NCBI RefSeq assembly: GCF_964340395.1
Contig: NC_135549.1
Location: 12,372,342 to 12,436,341, forward strand
DNA: 64,000 nt
Reading direction: 5' to 3'
Source: Glandiceps talaboti
Lineage: Eukaryota; Hemichordata; Enteropneusta; Spengelidae
Shown here one piece after another: positions 1 to 25,300 of this stretch (position 1 is the first letter of the stretch; the number at the start of each line of letters is the position of its first letter). The notes below the pieces were generated by a model. That model was not told where the DNA came from. It ran no database searches and worked only from the letters and a program-made list of their open reading frames with translations. Made by a program: the position numbers and the translations under genes.

Positions 1-485
1 ATAACATGTACGTCGAACGTCAAACGGTATTTATTTTGAATAAAAAAAAAGAATCGGTTACGAGTTTACGATAATACCGCTCGTTGCCACTGGCGACAGA
101 GCGCACTGTATATCGGTGCGTAATACTAGTAGGTGTATGTAATATCTCCATAGAGACTCGTCTTGGGTTTTTTTGAATGCTGGTGCCAGTAATTCTAATG
201 TGGAGATCAGTCTAGCCCTGAATAACTGTATAAACAAGCCCAGATACATTTTGGTACCAGCAAAATGTTATGATCGTCTTTGAATGAGAAATGTTTGTTC
301 CGGAAATCTTTGTGGAAACAAAACACCACTGCTTACATTTAGGCTAAAGTTAGTCTAAAAAATACATTTGTGACAACCTGAAGTACATATACCAGCTGGT
401 CGGAAACTACAGGAATTGTGACACGTTTCCCACTAAAATCATGTACTAATGTACTCCACATGAGTTGAGTTGTAAAAGAGTGAAA

Positions 486-665
486 ATGATCTGTACCAGT
501 GTCATAGCGGGAATCACTACCCTTGCCATTCTAGGTCTGCTAATGGTAGAGTATGTCAACTTGAGAACCAGGGACCACACTACTCAGCACGTACCCGACG
601 TCTGTCCGGAAACCACAGCTCACTGTTCGGTTTCGAGTATCGCCTTTGAAAAGAAGAATATTTGA
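486..665 (+). CDS. Weak candidate: short ORF with a signal-anchor-like helix
   Basis: From ATG at 486 the frame reads 59 residues. A hydrophobic stretch (TSVIAGITTLAILGLLMVEY) is followed by a polar segment with two cysteines (CPETTAHC), and a stop at 665. The shape resembles the first coding exon of a type II membrane protein. No matching downstream exon, family motif or clear donor could be found, so it may be chance. Confidence 0.15.
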   Translation: MICTSVIAGITTLAILGLLMVEYVNLRTRDHTTQHVPDVCPETTAHCSVSSIAFEKKNI

Positions 666-1227
666 GACAGAGTTGAAGAAATTGGTGGGATTACTACTTC
701 TGGATGACTTGGCATGTAAAACATTCTTCCTTCGAGATCGTCGGAGAGGAAAAACCAAACCAAAACAAAGGCCAAATGGTTTAGCAGTAGTATTCTCTTC
801 TTTGACCTATACTATTACGCTGTCTTCTTCTTCTTCGTTTTCACCTATGATTTGCATTCGTTGCTTTACAAAATGCTAGCTGTCTAGTCTGTATAAGATG
901 CGTCTGATTCCAGAAAATACTTTCAGTACAGTTATTGATTGGGACTATGACGCAGCTCATTAAATATCAAACGACATATTCGTACCAATGAGATCTTATT
1001 CGAAGAAGCTAGGCAGGACATCTTTTACAACAAAACTGAGATTCGATTTAGTTCCAACTGAGAATCGCCAAATCACAATCCCCTGTGATCTATGACTATG
1101 ATAGGAGGACTGGCCAAACCCAGAGAGTGGCAGTGACATGCTTGTAAGTAACATCACCAAAGATGTTGCACAGAACAAGGGGGCTACAAAAGTGTTTGAA
1201 AGCAGAACCACTGAGTAAAGAACAGAC

Positions 1228-1590
1228 TTTGGTACATAGCAACGAACCAATTCACAGGAGAATGGCACATAGCAACGAACCAATCCACTGACTTTGGTAC
1301 ATACCAACAGTCCAATTCACAGAAGATGGCACATAGCAACGAACTAATCCACAGAAGATTGGCTTATAGCAACGAACCAATCCACAGAAGATTGGCTCAT
1401 AGCAACGAACCAATCCACAGAAGATGGCACATAGCAACGAACTAATCCACAGAAGATTGGCTCATATTATAGCAATGAACCAATCCACAGACTTTGGCAC
1501 ATGGCAACAATCAAATTCACAGACTTTGCTACATAGCAGCGAACCAATGCACATATTCTGGTACATGATAAAGAACCAATTCACAGAAAA
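1228..1590. repeat. 33-bp minisatellite
   Basis: About ten imperfect copies built on GAACCAATCCACAGAAGA-TTGGCTCATAGCAAC. Because 33 is a multiple of three, the array leaves long apparent frames on both strands; these have no other coding signs. Confidence 0.85.
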
Positions 1591-2692
1591 ATGGCACATA
1601 CTATTAGGACAGTCACAGTATGAAAATAAGCAATATAACAATGGTATATACACATGTACATGTAAGTATGTATAGGGTTAGTCTGTATGGTATGCCATGA
1701 CACATCGGTCAACCCCCTCCCAGTCTGAGAGGAGAGGAGAGAAGAGGAGAGGAGGGGAGAGGAGATGAGAGGAGGGGGGAGGAGGCCGATGAAGGCAGAA
1801 TGACACAACACTACTTACAGTCTAGTATAGGGTAGGATCATAGGATATGTCACTACATGGTCTTATCTTGTAGTTATAACAGTTATAAACAGGGAGTTTG
1901 TCTGTGGTTATATTGTTACTGTAATGCTAATCACAGTCTATGTTATCACACAAATCTTACATTAAACAAATATATGAAGAAACCAAATGAATTTCGTAAG
2001 ATGCTGGGTGAACTATACATTAATATACAAGTACAAACTGATCCATATCACCATTATTGATTTAATTCAATATTTACAAATCAAAGACACTCTTTGTACA
2101 AGTCACATAGATCATAGATTGGAATGAATCAATTTCATCATTATCAAGGTTTTTAAACGAAGGAAAGGTTGTTTACAATATCTCTATAAATAATCTTACA
2201 CATTGTAAAGTTATTAAAAATCATGGTACATATACTTAGGTGAAAAAATAATAACGGTGTTTCCGATAACATGGCCTCTGAAAAATAGTGTCTGTAGGTT
2301 GGGATTTTATTTATTTCATTTTATTTTTACATTTCGAATTGTTTTTATTTTTGAAAAACATTGCTTCGACCCCCAAAAAATGAAATATCAGTCAGAATAC
2401 CCCTTCTGTGATAGTTTGATGAAATATGTGCATACATGACTGGGGAAAGAAAAAAAAGACATACATGAAGGTCAAGAAGACAAACAGTTTCTGAACTTTT
2501 TGTTTTAAATGTTTATGAAATGTTTAGGGTTAGTCGGGTTATCGGGAACACACAATATTTTTTATTTTGCCTAATTAATCATCAAAAATATCAATATAAA
2601 TTATAGAATACAAAGTTTACAATGTTCTCAATATCCCTAACTTTGATATGCTTTCATTGCATACAATATACAGCCATACAGCCTAGATTGTT

Positions 2693-2944
2693 GACTGTCG
2701 ACAGTCGTTCGTGCCTTTTTGCTACGTTTTATCTAAAACTAAAATCATAGCCTCGCTTCGATCCGTAGCAATACTATAACTACGTACTGATTGAACAGCG
2801 AGTGGCGGAGGCACTCACAGATCGTGCCTTTGGCACATGCAGTTCCTATCAGTACACATTAATATTCAGTGCTACGGAGCGAGGCGACGACTTTGTTTTA
2901 GATGAAACGTAGCAAAAAAGGCACAAATGACTGTCGACAGTCTA
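2693..2944. mobile_element. Foldback MITE-like element with 11-bp flanking repeat
   Basis: The 252-bp element begins GACTGTCGACAGTCGTTCG and ends with the inverse of it. The two ~48-bp ends (including GCCTTTTTTGCTACGTTT and ATCTAAAAC) pair almost perfectly, and weaker pairing (GCCTCGCT, CCGTAGCA, GTACTGAT) continues inward, so nearly the whole element folds on itself. CCTAGATTGTT flanks both sides (2682-2692 and 2945-2955) as a target-site duplication. No transposase is encoded, so it would be non-autonomous. Confidence 0.75.
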
Positions 2945-4028
2945 CCTAGATTGTTCAATAGTCAGTCAATTGTATTTAACTTCAATGCACATGATAAATA
3001 CAGTCACTGTTGCCATAGGTGTGATTTTGCATGGTAAATGGAGGACTGTGAGCAAGTGTATATTAAAGTGAAAGGTTGTACTTCTACCCTCCTCATCAAA
3101 AGCCTGCCTATGGCAATCTACAATGCAAATAACCACACACAACTGTTGACATTGTACGTATAAGCCCTTCAAAGGATCTTGTGAATGTCAACAAGATGTT
3201 GTAGAATTTATATCAACTTAAAAAATCTGTGAACATCAAAAGAGAGAGAAAAAGTTATACAACGAGATATTTATCTTGTAACTGACTGGTTATTTGTGGA
3301 AATGATATAGAAAAGAAATGGAATATTTGAAAAAACTACTAGCTCTGGATATCAAATTTTGTTTCATTTGAATACCTTCACATGTTGTAATATATAAGTT
3401 AAAAGGATATTGATCTCTTACCATAATTCGTGTGGTTTTGTGTTTCTATAATCTACAATTCTAGTAATAATGCTGTCACTGTGTAGTACCAAGAATGTAC
3501 ATGATATGTTGTCAATTATACATATTAGTATGTCTCCATCAATTCCTCGAGAAAACATTCTCAAAACCCCCATCTTAACCCTAAGATTGTGAAATACCTG
3601 AAATGTACAATGAAAGGTTAAGCTCGTTAACCACACCAGCTAATAGCCTTTGGATGCAGGAAATAGTAGAGACACTTGTATGCAGCTGTCAACATGTCCT
3701 ACACTACATGCCTTAGAGCGGTTTTGTATCTTTATAAACTGTGTTCTCAGACTCATGGGGACCCTTTTCTATAGATTATGCAAGTTTTACTTCATATTGA
3801 TTTAACAATGTGTAATAGGAGGAAATTGAACAACCTAAACAACTTGTAATTAAACTGAGATGTCATTATAGAAACCATATCAAATACCAACATCAAACTT
3901 GTGGTTGTCAGAATTGAAATAAACCTATGTAAACAAAAGAGGATATCCAGAGCAATGACACTACAACAGAATATATTTCACAAAAAATATATAAGTATGT
4001 TATTTTAATTGTAACTTGGTTCTGTATG

Positions 4029-16571
<12,543 letters not shown>

Positions 16572-16652
16572 GACAAAAGCCCGTCAGAACTTCGAAAGAA
16601 AATAGTCAGCGAAAATATTTCATAGACGCCGCCATATGCAGTAGATGAAATG

Positions 16653-17060
16653 AGCATGCGCAGATGAAATTTACCAAGATTCACCGCTGGGGGCTCTCTA
16701 CTACGGTCTTGATGCAGACGTCTGTGCACAGGGCACCCAGGAACCGTGTGACAAACAAAACAAAACAAAACAAAAAAACAAAAACAAAAAAAACAAAAAA
16801 ATAAATAAATAAATAAAATATCAAATAAATAATTTATTTTAATGTTCGCAAAAATAGCATGCGCAGATGAAATTTACCAAGATTCACCGCTGGGGGCTCT
16901 CTACTACGGTCTTGATGCAGACGTCTGTGCACAGGGCACCCAGGAACCGTGTGACAAACAAAACAAAACAAAACAAAAAAACAAAAACAAAAAAAAAACA
17001 AAAATAAATAAATAAATAAAATATCAAATAAATAATTTATTTTAATGTTCGCAAAAATAG
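16653..17060. repeat. 203-bp tandem duplication just upstream of ZMYND10
   Basis: Two near-identical copies (16653-16856, 16857-17060) start GCATGCGCAGATGAAA, carry CACCCAGGAACCGTGTGACA, and end in AAAAC/AAATA-rich tails. The same AGCCCAGGAACCGTG-ACAAAC phrase recurs at 38380-38405 before another simple repeat, so the body is probably a SINE 3' end. GCATGCGC resembles an NRF1 half site and lies about 85 bp from the ZMYND10 ATG. Confidence 0.85.
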
Positions 17061-17793
17061 TTGACGAAACAACTAATCGAGTTTTGTTAGTTTTGTCCTC
17101 AGAGAGAAAAAAAAACAACAACAACAAAGGAAAACAAAACAAAACAAAACAAAAACATACATATCACACAAATCCGGAGAATTATTTAACTAAATTCGGA
17201 AATATTACTCGCAAATCTTAAAAGAATGACAAATGAACAAGCAATCGAACGACAAGTATAAGGACAAATAAAATAATTAAATAAACCAGCAAATAAACAG
17301 ATATGTATGTGAACTTATACTTATGCAAGTAGTGTAGTAATTGTCCATGTGGACCATGGTACACAATTTGACGGGCAAAAAAGCAAGATGTTAGAAATCA
17401 AATATTTTTTTCTGCATTATTCCTATCATTTTGTCCTTGTGTGTATATTTGTTCTTATACAAATCTGAAACCTTTCTAAAGTAAAATTTGTTCTTAGACA
17501 AGTGTCAAACTTTTTGAACTAAAATTTCCTATTGAAAAAGTCAATAGTGCTGAAGCAGAGGTCAGAATAGTAGCCTAGTTTTTGAGGTACCGCAACCGGA
17601 AAATAACCAAAACAAGATATATATCAGACTTTTCTTTAGAGTCAAGAATAATGACTGAGCCGAAAATTGTTTAAAATCAAGTTGGAGCACATTTTGTAAC
17701 ATGATGTAGGAAGACTGAGACGAACATGTATTCAGATAAAATACCGGTACTCTGTTTTGGCTTCGTGTATCATGTTTAGGTTGGATATTTATA

Positions 17794-17798
<5 letters not shown>

Positions 17799-17877
<79 letters not shown>
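17799..17877. repeat. (TG)n microsatellite
   Basis: About 39 uninterrupted TG units. Confidence 0.97.
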
Positions 17878-17878
<1 letters not shown>

Positions 17879-18262
17879 GGCAGACATGAACCATTCTTTC
17901 CCAAAAAATATGTGTTACCATGAAAACTGCCATGTTTTGAGCCAGCCTACCTGTAATCCAGCAATGGAAACCTGGACATTCACCTAAAGTTTGCAGGTCG
18001 AAAATAATAAAAATCTAAAGATTCTATACCTCAAACTTCTTTGTTCGAGTGTAAGAAATACAGAAATTATACGATGACAGACCTGGAGACTAATTATGTA
18101 ATACCAATAAAGTTACAGCTGTCCAATGCATCTAAAACTGCTATCCAACCATTTTCTATTACGCCAGAAACCCGAAGCACCCCCCCCCCCGTAATTGCGG
18201 ATGAACTTCAATATTTAGCCCAGTGACCTTTCACTTTGAAGTCGATTATACAAACACTCTGA

Positions 18263-18306
18263 CATACATACATACATACATACATACATACATACATACG
18301 CATTTA

Positions 18307-18337
<31 letters not shown>

Positions 18338-18363
18338 CATACATACATACATACATACATACA

Positions 18364-18394
<31 letters not shown>

Positions 18395-18485
18395 CTACAG
18401 ATACACAAATACACAAATACATACATACATACATACATACATACATACATACATACATACATACATACATACATACATACATACA
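18263..18485. repeat. (CATA)n microsatellite in three blocks
   Basis: Blocks 18263-18299, 18309-18393 and 18419-18485, split by short non-repeat spacers. Open frames on both strands are a by-product of the 4-bp motif. Confidence 0.97.
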
Positions 18486-18776
18486 CATCACACAGAAAAT
18501 TTACTGTAGTCGTACGTTTTTTGGCGCTCGATTCACTTTAGCTGAATTTGCGCAAACGCTTTTATTTCCACTAACATACTTCACGAGTTTTCATATTTCT
18601 ATATTCAGCGGGTGTAAAAGGTATGAATACGGCGGCCCATTGGATGAGATATTACATTATAGTACAGGTAGTGTCTACATTTCTCTTGCACAGTGCACCT
18701 GACACCTCAAATATTGCCATTCCACCAAAATGTTCATGCACCAAAATAAATTGTGTGAATTGTTCATAGTCACCAT

Positions 18777-18823
18777 CCACCCATCCATCCATCCCTCCGT
18801 CCATCCATCCATCCGTCCGTCCA

Positions 18824-18865
<42 letters not shown>

Positions 18866-18878
18866 CGTCCGTCCGTCC

Positions 18879-18916
<38 letters not shown>

Positions 18917-18952
18917 ACATATCTGTCTGTATATCTATCTACTTATCTATCT
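18777..18952. repeat. (CATC)/(CCGT)/(CTGT) compound microsatellite
   Basis: CATC units pass into CCGT and CTGT runs, apparently point variants of one tetranucleotide that spread in blocks. Confidence 0.95.
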
Positions 18953-19035
18953 GTTTGTCTATGTCTAATGTCTGACTATATTTATCAATATATCTATCTA
19001 TTTATATATCAATCTGTTTATCTACCTATCATCTA

Positions 19036-19099
19036 TCTATCTATCTATTAGATATATATATATATATATATATTATATATTTTATATATATCTATCATA

Positions 19100-19192
<93 letters not shown>
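19036..19192. repeat. (CTAT)n and (TA)n microsatellite
   Basis: A short TA run (about 19051-19090) next to roughly 25 uninterrupted CTAT units (19092-19192). Confidence 0.96.
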
Positions 19193-20072
19193 CTTTTTAA
19201 TTTTGTATATGTACCTGTATACCTTGGAGTTTATTTATGTGTCTGTTTTTGTTCATATGTATTCAGTTCTACATATCTTTTGCTTTTAATTGAATCTTCC
19301 CTTCTACTACTTCATATAATAAGGGAATCGTAAACAGTTTTTGTTCATTGTGATATTGTTGACCATACGCGTAATTCAAATTTGATCTTTCACATATAGT
19401 TGTAAGTTAAGAAGATTATAGTACGTTGACCATAAAGGATTTAATCCATTCGAATAATATTCGAATAATATTGTGGAGACTTGAAACATATACGGCTTAT
19501 TCTAATCACAGTCAAGGCTGTACATTAAACTCGGCAGTGAGCCGTACGCGTGTTGTTAAATGATAATTCTTTTGAGAGAGATGGAACATCTTTTGTGTTC
19601 AGTTCCATCGTATCTTTTGATAAACATGCATTAGGATGAATAAAATGTTGCCATCCATTTCAACGCCAACTTCGAAGTGTGGTTTAATTGGACGACCTTG
19701 TCGTATACCATAGACAAACTCTGAATAAACTGTGACAGTCTTTGCCACAAAAATACTGACGTTTCAAACGTGATTAACCATTGAAGGGGTTATTAAAATG
19801 AGACAATTTCTAGAGATAGTATGATCTTAGATCCAATTCCATTAGCCAGACGGTCCTGGCCTTGGGGATCTGACTGCCGGGAAAGTATGGAAAGCAACTC
19901 GTGATTTTTGTGATGCAAGTATTATGTACTGTCAGTTATAAAACAAAACAAAACAAAGCAATCTTTTCGTACGTAATTCATTACTTACATCATACATTGG
20001 AATTTATTTAAAAATCGGCACAGCACGAACCTTTCTTGGACACTCGGTTATAGAGTTCCAACTATGTACGTC

Positions 20073-20180
<108 letters not shown>

Positions 20181-20844
20181 ATGAATGAATGACATCGATT
20201 TTGTCACTTGAAAAATATGATTTCTATTGAAATATCTTTATCTACGTCTATTCTTTACTTGTCCGCATACTATTTGAATTAGTAAACACAGATGTATAAC
20301 GCTGTCTCTCATCACATCAATTCATATCATCCATAATTGTAATATTCTACACACTGTCAGCTGACTATTCACAATGAAAGGGGGAATTTGAATTAAATGC
20401 GCTATTCTTTCAATCTTGTAAAAAATTCATATTATTTACTTAATATTCAAGCTTTACAAAAGAATAACAAGGACGGTAGCCTGGTAGGTTATGAAATGGT
20501 AAATTGTATTTAGCATGCCATTTAGCAAACAATCAGTTGTGAACCTAGTTGCTAGGAAACCTACTAAGAAAAGGCTCCACACTTTTATGAAAATATGAAT
20601 TTAATATAATTATACATTCCAGTTCCAATGGCGTTGCTATTCAGGTGAAATCATCATCATGTTCATTGATAACTGTTCCGTATTTTTATTAAACCTACAG
20701 CCTTTTTTCTATGCATCTTATCAGTTATTTGGAGTTAGCGTTATAAAACCATAATAAACATAGTAATCGTGAATTTTACGGTTCATGACGTACATTGGAC
20801 ACATAAAACCATCAATACACGATGTTGCAGCAGCAGAATTCACA

Positions 20845-21490
20845 CTGGTGATGGTGGTAGTCGTTGTAGTGGTGGTGGTGGTGGTGGTGGTAGTCATTGT
20901 AGTGGTGATGGTCATGGTGGTTGTTGTTGTAGTGATGGTGGTAGTTGTTGTAGTGGTGGTGGTGGTTGTGATGGTGGTAGTCATTGAAGCGGTGATGTAA
21001 TGGTGGTGGTTGTTGTAGTGGTGGTGGTGGTGGTAATGGTGGCAGTCGTTGTAGTGGTGGTAGTGGTGGTGGTGATGATGATGGTGGTGGTAGTCGTTGA
21101 AGTGGTGACGGTGATGATGGTGGTGGTGGTCGTTGTAGTGGTGGTGGAGGTGGTGGTAGTCGTTGTAGTGGTGGTGATTGTGGTAGTTGTTGCTGTGGTG
21201 GTAGTGGTGGTGGTGGTGGTGATGGTGGTAGTCGTTGTAGTGGTGGTGGTGGTGGTGGTGGTGGTGATGGTAGTCGTTGTAGTGGTAGTAGTGGTGGTGG
21301 TGGTGATAGTCATTGTAGTGGTGGTGGTGGTGGTGCTGGTGGTGCTGGTGCTGGTGGTGGTGGTAGTCGTTGTAGTGGTGCTGGTGCTGGTGCTGGTGCT
21401 GGTGCTGGTGCTGGTGGTGATAGTGGTGCTGGTGCTGGTGGTTGTAGTGGTGATAGTAGTGGTGCTGGTGCTGGTGCTGGTGCTGGTGTT
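20845..21490. repeat. Long (GGT)n-derived trinucleotide array with higher-order structure
   Basis: About 640 bp of GGT with GAT, AGT, TGT and GCT variants. GGTAGTCGTTGTAGTGGTGG recurs many times, giving a larger repeat unit of about 40-80 bp; the last 150 bp is GGTGCT-rich. All apparent ORFs (poly-Val, poly-Thr and similar) are by-products. Confidence 0.95.
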
Positions 21491-22285
21491 AATATTTATA
21501 TGAAAAATAGCATATTTTTGGGGGGACACAATGTGCGCGATCATTTCTTTCTACATGACACATAATGGCCAGGGTCGCAATACAAGTACATTCGTAGTGC
21601 CATTTTAAAAACGTATTGCTTGAATGTAGGAAAGTTAAATAGCAAAAATCTCCAAGTCATCACTTACACGATTACCTCTCCTTCAATCGAGGCGTTATAG
21701 TTGAGGACCTTGAAGTTACTGGCATCGAAACGTGCCAATTTATTACATGTGAAGGAAAGATGTGATTTTCACTTTATCAACAACGTTAAGATAAGGCAAG
21801 AGGTAATCTAAAAATACTTCTCTCTGCGCGGGTAATGCTGCAAACTACGGTACTTAAAACTGAGGAGAAAAGGTTTATACATATCAAACAGTGCCGGAAC
21901 GTGCTTTGGCATTCATAATCATAATATACACACTATTGAGGCGTCTGGACACTGTACAGTATCAATGCCTGAAGGCGGACGAAAACTTCGTATAATCACG
22001 AATGTCTTTTAATTATTGTAAAGTAAGAATGTTTCCAGCGCACAAGATGTATTGCAATATACAAGAAATTCTTTCTAGTGAAACATCATTTAGTTAAAAA
22101 TTAGTATGCTTTCAGTTATTACAAGCTACGGGGTGGGGGGTCAAGCGAAGTCTGTCACGGCCCTGGCATGACCATCCACCATGTTCAAATATTTCAAAAA
22201 CCTAGGTTAAAATGAAATGAAAAGGAACCCAAGTCTGAGACTCAATGGCAAGGACTCTATCTCACTACTACGAAAGCCGTCAGGG

Positions 22286-22376
22286 GACTTCCGACTTTCA
22301 ACTTCCAACTTCCAACTTCCGACTTCCAAATTCCAACTTCCAACTTCCAACTTCCGACTTCCAACTTCCAACTTCA
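22286..22376. repeat. (ACTTCCA)n heptanucleotide repeat
   Basis: About 12 copies of ACTTCCA/ACTTCCG. The phrases GAACCCAAGTCTGAGACTCA and GTTTCCYGCTACTACTGCCA occur on both sides (22220-22245, 22430-22455; 22397-22420, 22490-22510), so the array sits inside an older duplicated segment. Confidence 0.85.
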
Positions 22377-25300
22377 ATAATTTCAATGTCATTGGTTGTT
22401 TCCCGCTACTACTGCCACAGTGAATGAAAAAGAACCCAAGTCTGAGACTCACTACTGCCATCACATCAATAATTTTAATGTCACTAGTTGTTTCCTGCTA
22501 CTACTGCCAATATGAAATTATGTGATAGGCACTGCATTCATTTAACCCCTGTCCTTGAATATAATTGGCAAAGCTGAATGCTCTACGGGTGCTCTACTGA
22601 TATAGCATAGACAGATCTAGAGATCAACATCCATACTTTTAACTCTGATTATATCCCTCATATGTTATGACACTGTTCCTCTTTCTCTCATGTGAAACTC
22701 ATCACCCTCCTAACAATACAACTAATAATTGATTCATTGCATGCTTGTCAGTAGCGATTTCCCTTATTGTTCTGATATTATGATGCAGCGGTTGCAGTGG
22801 TGGGATGTGGCAGCAGTGGCAGAGGTTGGGTGCTGTATCACTAAACAAAGCGAAGTTATCCTACAGCTACTAATACCACGGCTCTTTTTGTAGTGATGAC
22901 TTGATGATATTCATTACACAGCTGCATCCCCATCTCTTATTTCCATAATACCCGTACTCTCACTCAAACATCTCCCATTGGTCGCATCCTGGTATTCAAA
23001 TTACTCTGCTTTCTGAACGCATTTTACACATAGTCGTGATATATCAAATAACCAGGTTATGCCATGTGTATGATTAAATTCATTTGTTATGTTCTTATTG
23101 ATATATAACGTTGTCATTTATGGAAATAAATTACAGTGCATGTCAATGTCTCACAAATGCGTTCGTGTTCATGTATTGTTACAAGAAGATGTATTCGCAT
23201 GATTCCATGGAGAAAAGAAATGTATGCCTATTTCAAAAAAGCAATCTATAGTTTTGACACATTTCTTAAGTCTTTCTGTTCAATACTAGGATACCCTCTG
23301 GCTGTGGTATTGGCAAAACGATTGGACTATTAGTATCATTGTGCTGATTAAGAAAAAAAATCGCTAAAAAGTTTCATTTGGATATCAACATGTGAAACTG
23401 GGCATGTTACTATAAAGTGAACTGTACCAGAACGACACAGTAGACATTACAACTATTCGGACTATAGCAATTTGTACATTGTGATGTCAAGTGACAGACG
23501 TTAATCTGTGATGAGGGAGTCACTTTGCTTTCTTGTCATGCACGGGCGGGGGAGCTTGTTAGAAAATCAGTGCTCAAAATACATCAAAATCCCTTTCAGA
23601 ACGTGATAAGTATCCCCAACTGCGTTTATATCGAGATTTGAATTGAGCAAGCCTCTATCGTTCAGTCAAGCCATTACAACATCACCAACTTAGTTGATGG
23701 CAGGATGTGGAATCGAAAGAGTTTGCATAACACAACAGTTTCTACAGTTTTCATGAAGCTTATTCGTGAATTGTGAATTCGTCAGCATTTATGTTAAATC
23801 GAAATTACATTTTTCCGTATGCTAGTATTAATCTTTTCAGTTTGTTTCCGTATAAAGTATTCCTCTTGTCCGTTCACTATGACAACGTAGCTAGTCTAAC
23901 ATGCTACAATGTGATTGGAGTAAAGCGATCGCCACGTTTTCTTCTTTCACTTTGGTCTCTCTTGAACGGAATTACACAACATATATAGTGGTTCTAATTG
24001 GAGTTTGATATTACATTTGCACGTACACAGTCATGTGACTTATGTGGAGGAGCAGAGACCAAACTTACCTGGTAAGTATGGGGTATACTTTAACAAATTA
24101 TTTCATGAGGAACAATGATATACAGCATGTCTACTTAAATGTATATTTTATATCTAAATTGGTAATATTCACTTCAATAGACATACTTTCACATAAATTG
24201 TAGTGTTCGTCTTTTTCTCTCATATATAATTCATGATTACTAATATCTCTGTTGGGCTAACTCGATTCACTTCTGGGATTTTAGTTTACTGTCTACAATG
24301 CCTTCTCGCCAAAATGATCACATAATACATTTTCACCAGTGATAGCGGAGAGGTTGTGACTTGTAAACTCTGTTGTTTTTGTTCTGAACTGATATGTACG
24401 ATATATACATGTTAAATTTCAAGATCTTAGGATTCTCTATCGGTGTGTCTACCTATCTGTCAGCAGAAGTTGCTGCCAGTCTTTCTACCCCTGACCGTCT
24501 GTCCATTTATAAGTCAGTGTTTTTTTCTATATATCTTGTGGCTATGTGTCATACAGAGTGTCCGCCTGTGCCTTTCCCAATAGCATTATACAGTATATAC
24601 ACAGTTTCTCTCCGTTTCGACTATATAGATTCGGTTTCGTTTTTGCGTTTTTTCGATCCCTCTTCTCAAATCTCAATGGTATTAAAATATTTATATTTAC
24701 TCCTTTTGGTCACGTGTATTTCCGGCTGAATGAAGAATAGGGGAATAATATAATTATACCAGAGTCCTACTCAATGACAAATTATGGAAAATCGGGAAAG
24801 TGTCGATTTGGAACGTTTTAATTAACTTAATCATATTTTGAACACTACAGAATCAGTGACGTAGGCAAAGGTTGTTGTGACATAGACCGATTAGGGTGTA
24901 TAATCCATATTTTCTTCCATATTTTAGAACTTTATTTAGCTAAATTGTCGGTGGAAAATAATTGGTGCCGAAGCTACTGAATGGATAAAGTTATAATACG
25001 TATGTGTTACAATAAATTTCTATATGCTGCGAGTCGAGTATTTTCAATTGCAAATACCCAAGACTCTCTTTAATTGGTAAGTTCGCATTACATGGAATAT
25101 TGTAGTCGATGGAGCATTGTGTCTACAACAGTTACAAGATTTTCACTGAAAGGTGTACAAAGATAGTCATTTTCAAACTCTATAATTGGGCCCAATGCGA
25201 GGCCATTCTTTTCACGATTGTTCATTGAACCGCATGTTGCAGTACTATAAGAATGAGATAGTAACTCTTCGATCTTCTACATCTGCTACTAAACAGTGAA

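Larger units (their letters stand above)
1..4028. other. Flanking DNA 3' of ZMYND10, repeats only
   Basis: No convincing gene. It holds the weak ORF at 486-665, a 33-bp minisatellite (1228-1590), a purine-rich GAGAGGAG tract (about 1719-1790) and the foldback element at 2693-2944. The first part next to 4029 must contain the ZMYND10 3' UTR. An ATTAAA-type word lies near 4005-4010 on the minus strand, too close to the stop to be confident. Confidence 0.5.

Noticed and set aside
18223-18975. ORFs of 80-159 codons made of YIHT, MYVC, RQTD or CLSV repeats
   Set aside because: By-products of tetranucleotide microsatellites.
20545-20570. RFX-like GTTGCTAGGAAAC
   Set aside because: Fair match but several kilobases from any start site in a microsatellite-rich region.
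20721-21544. Long poly-Thr, poly-Val and Ser/Gly ORFs on both strands
   Set aside because: They are translations of a trinucleotide array; every frame is open for the same reason and there is no gene context.
24394-24740. 111-codon hydrophobic ORF on the plus strand
   Set aside because: No family motif, no splice context and AT-rich random-like composition.
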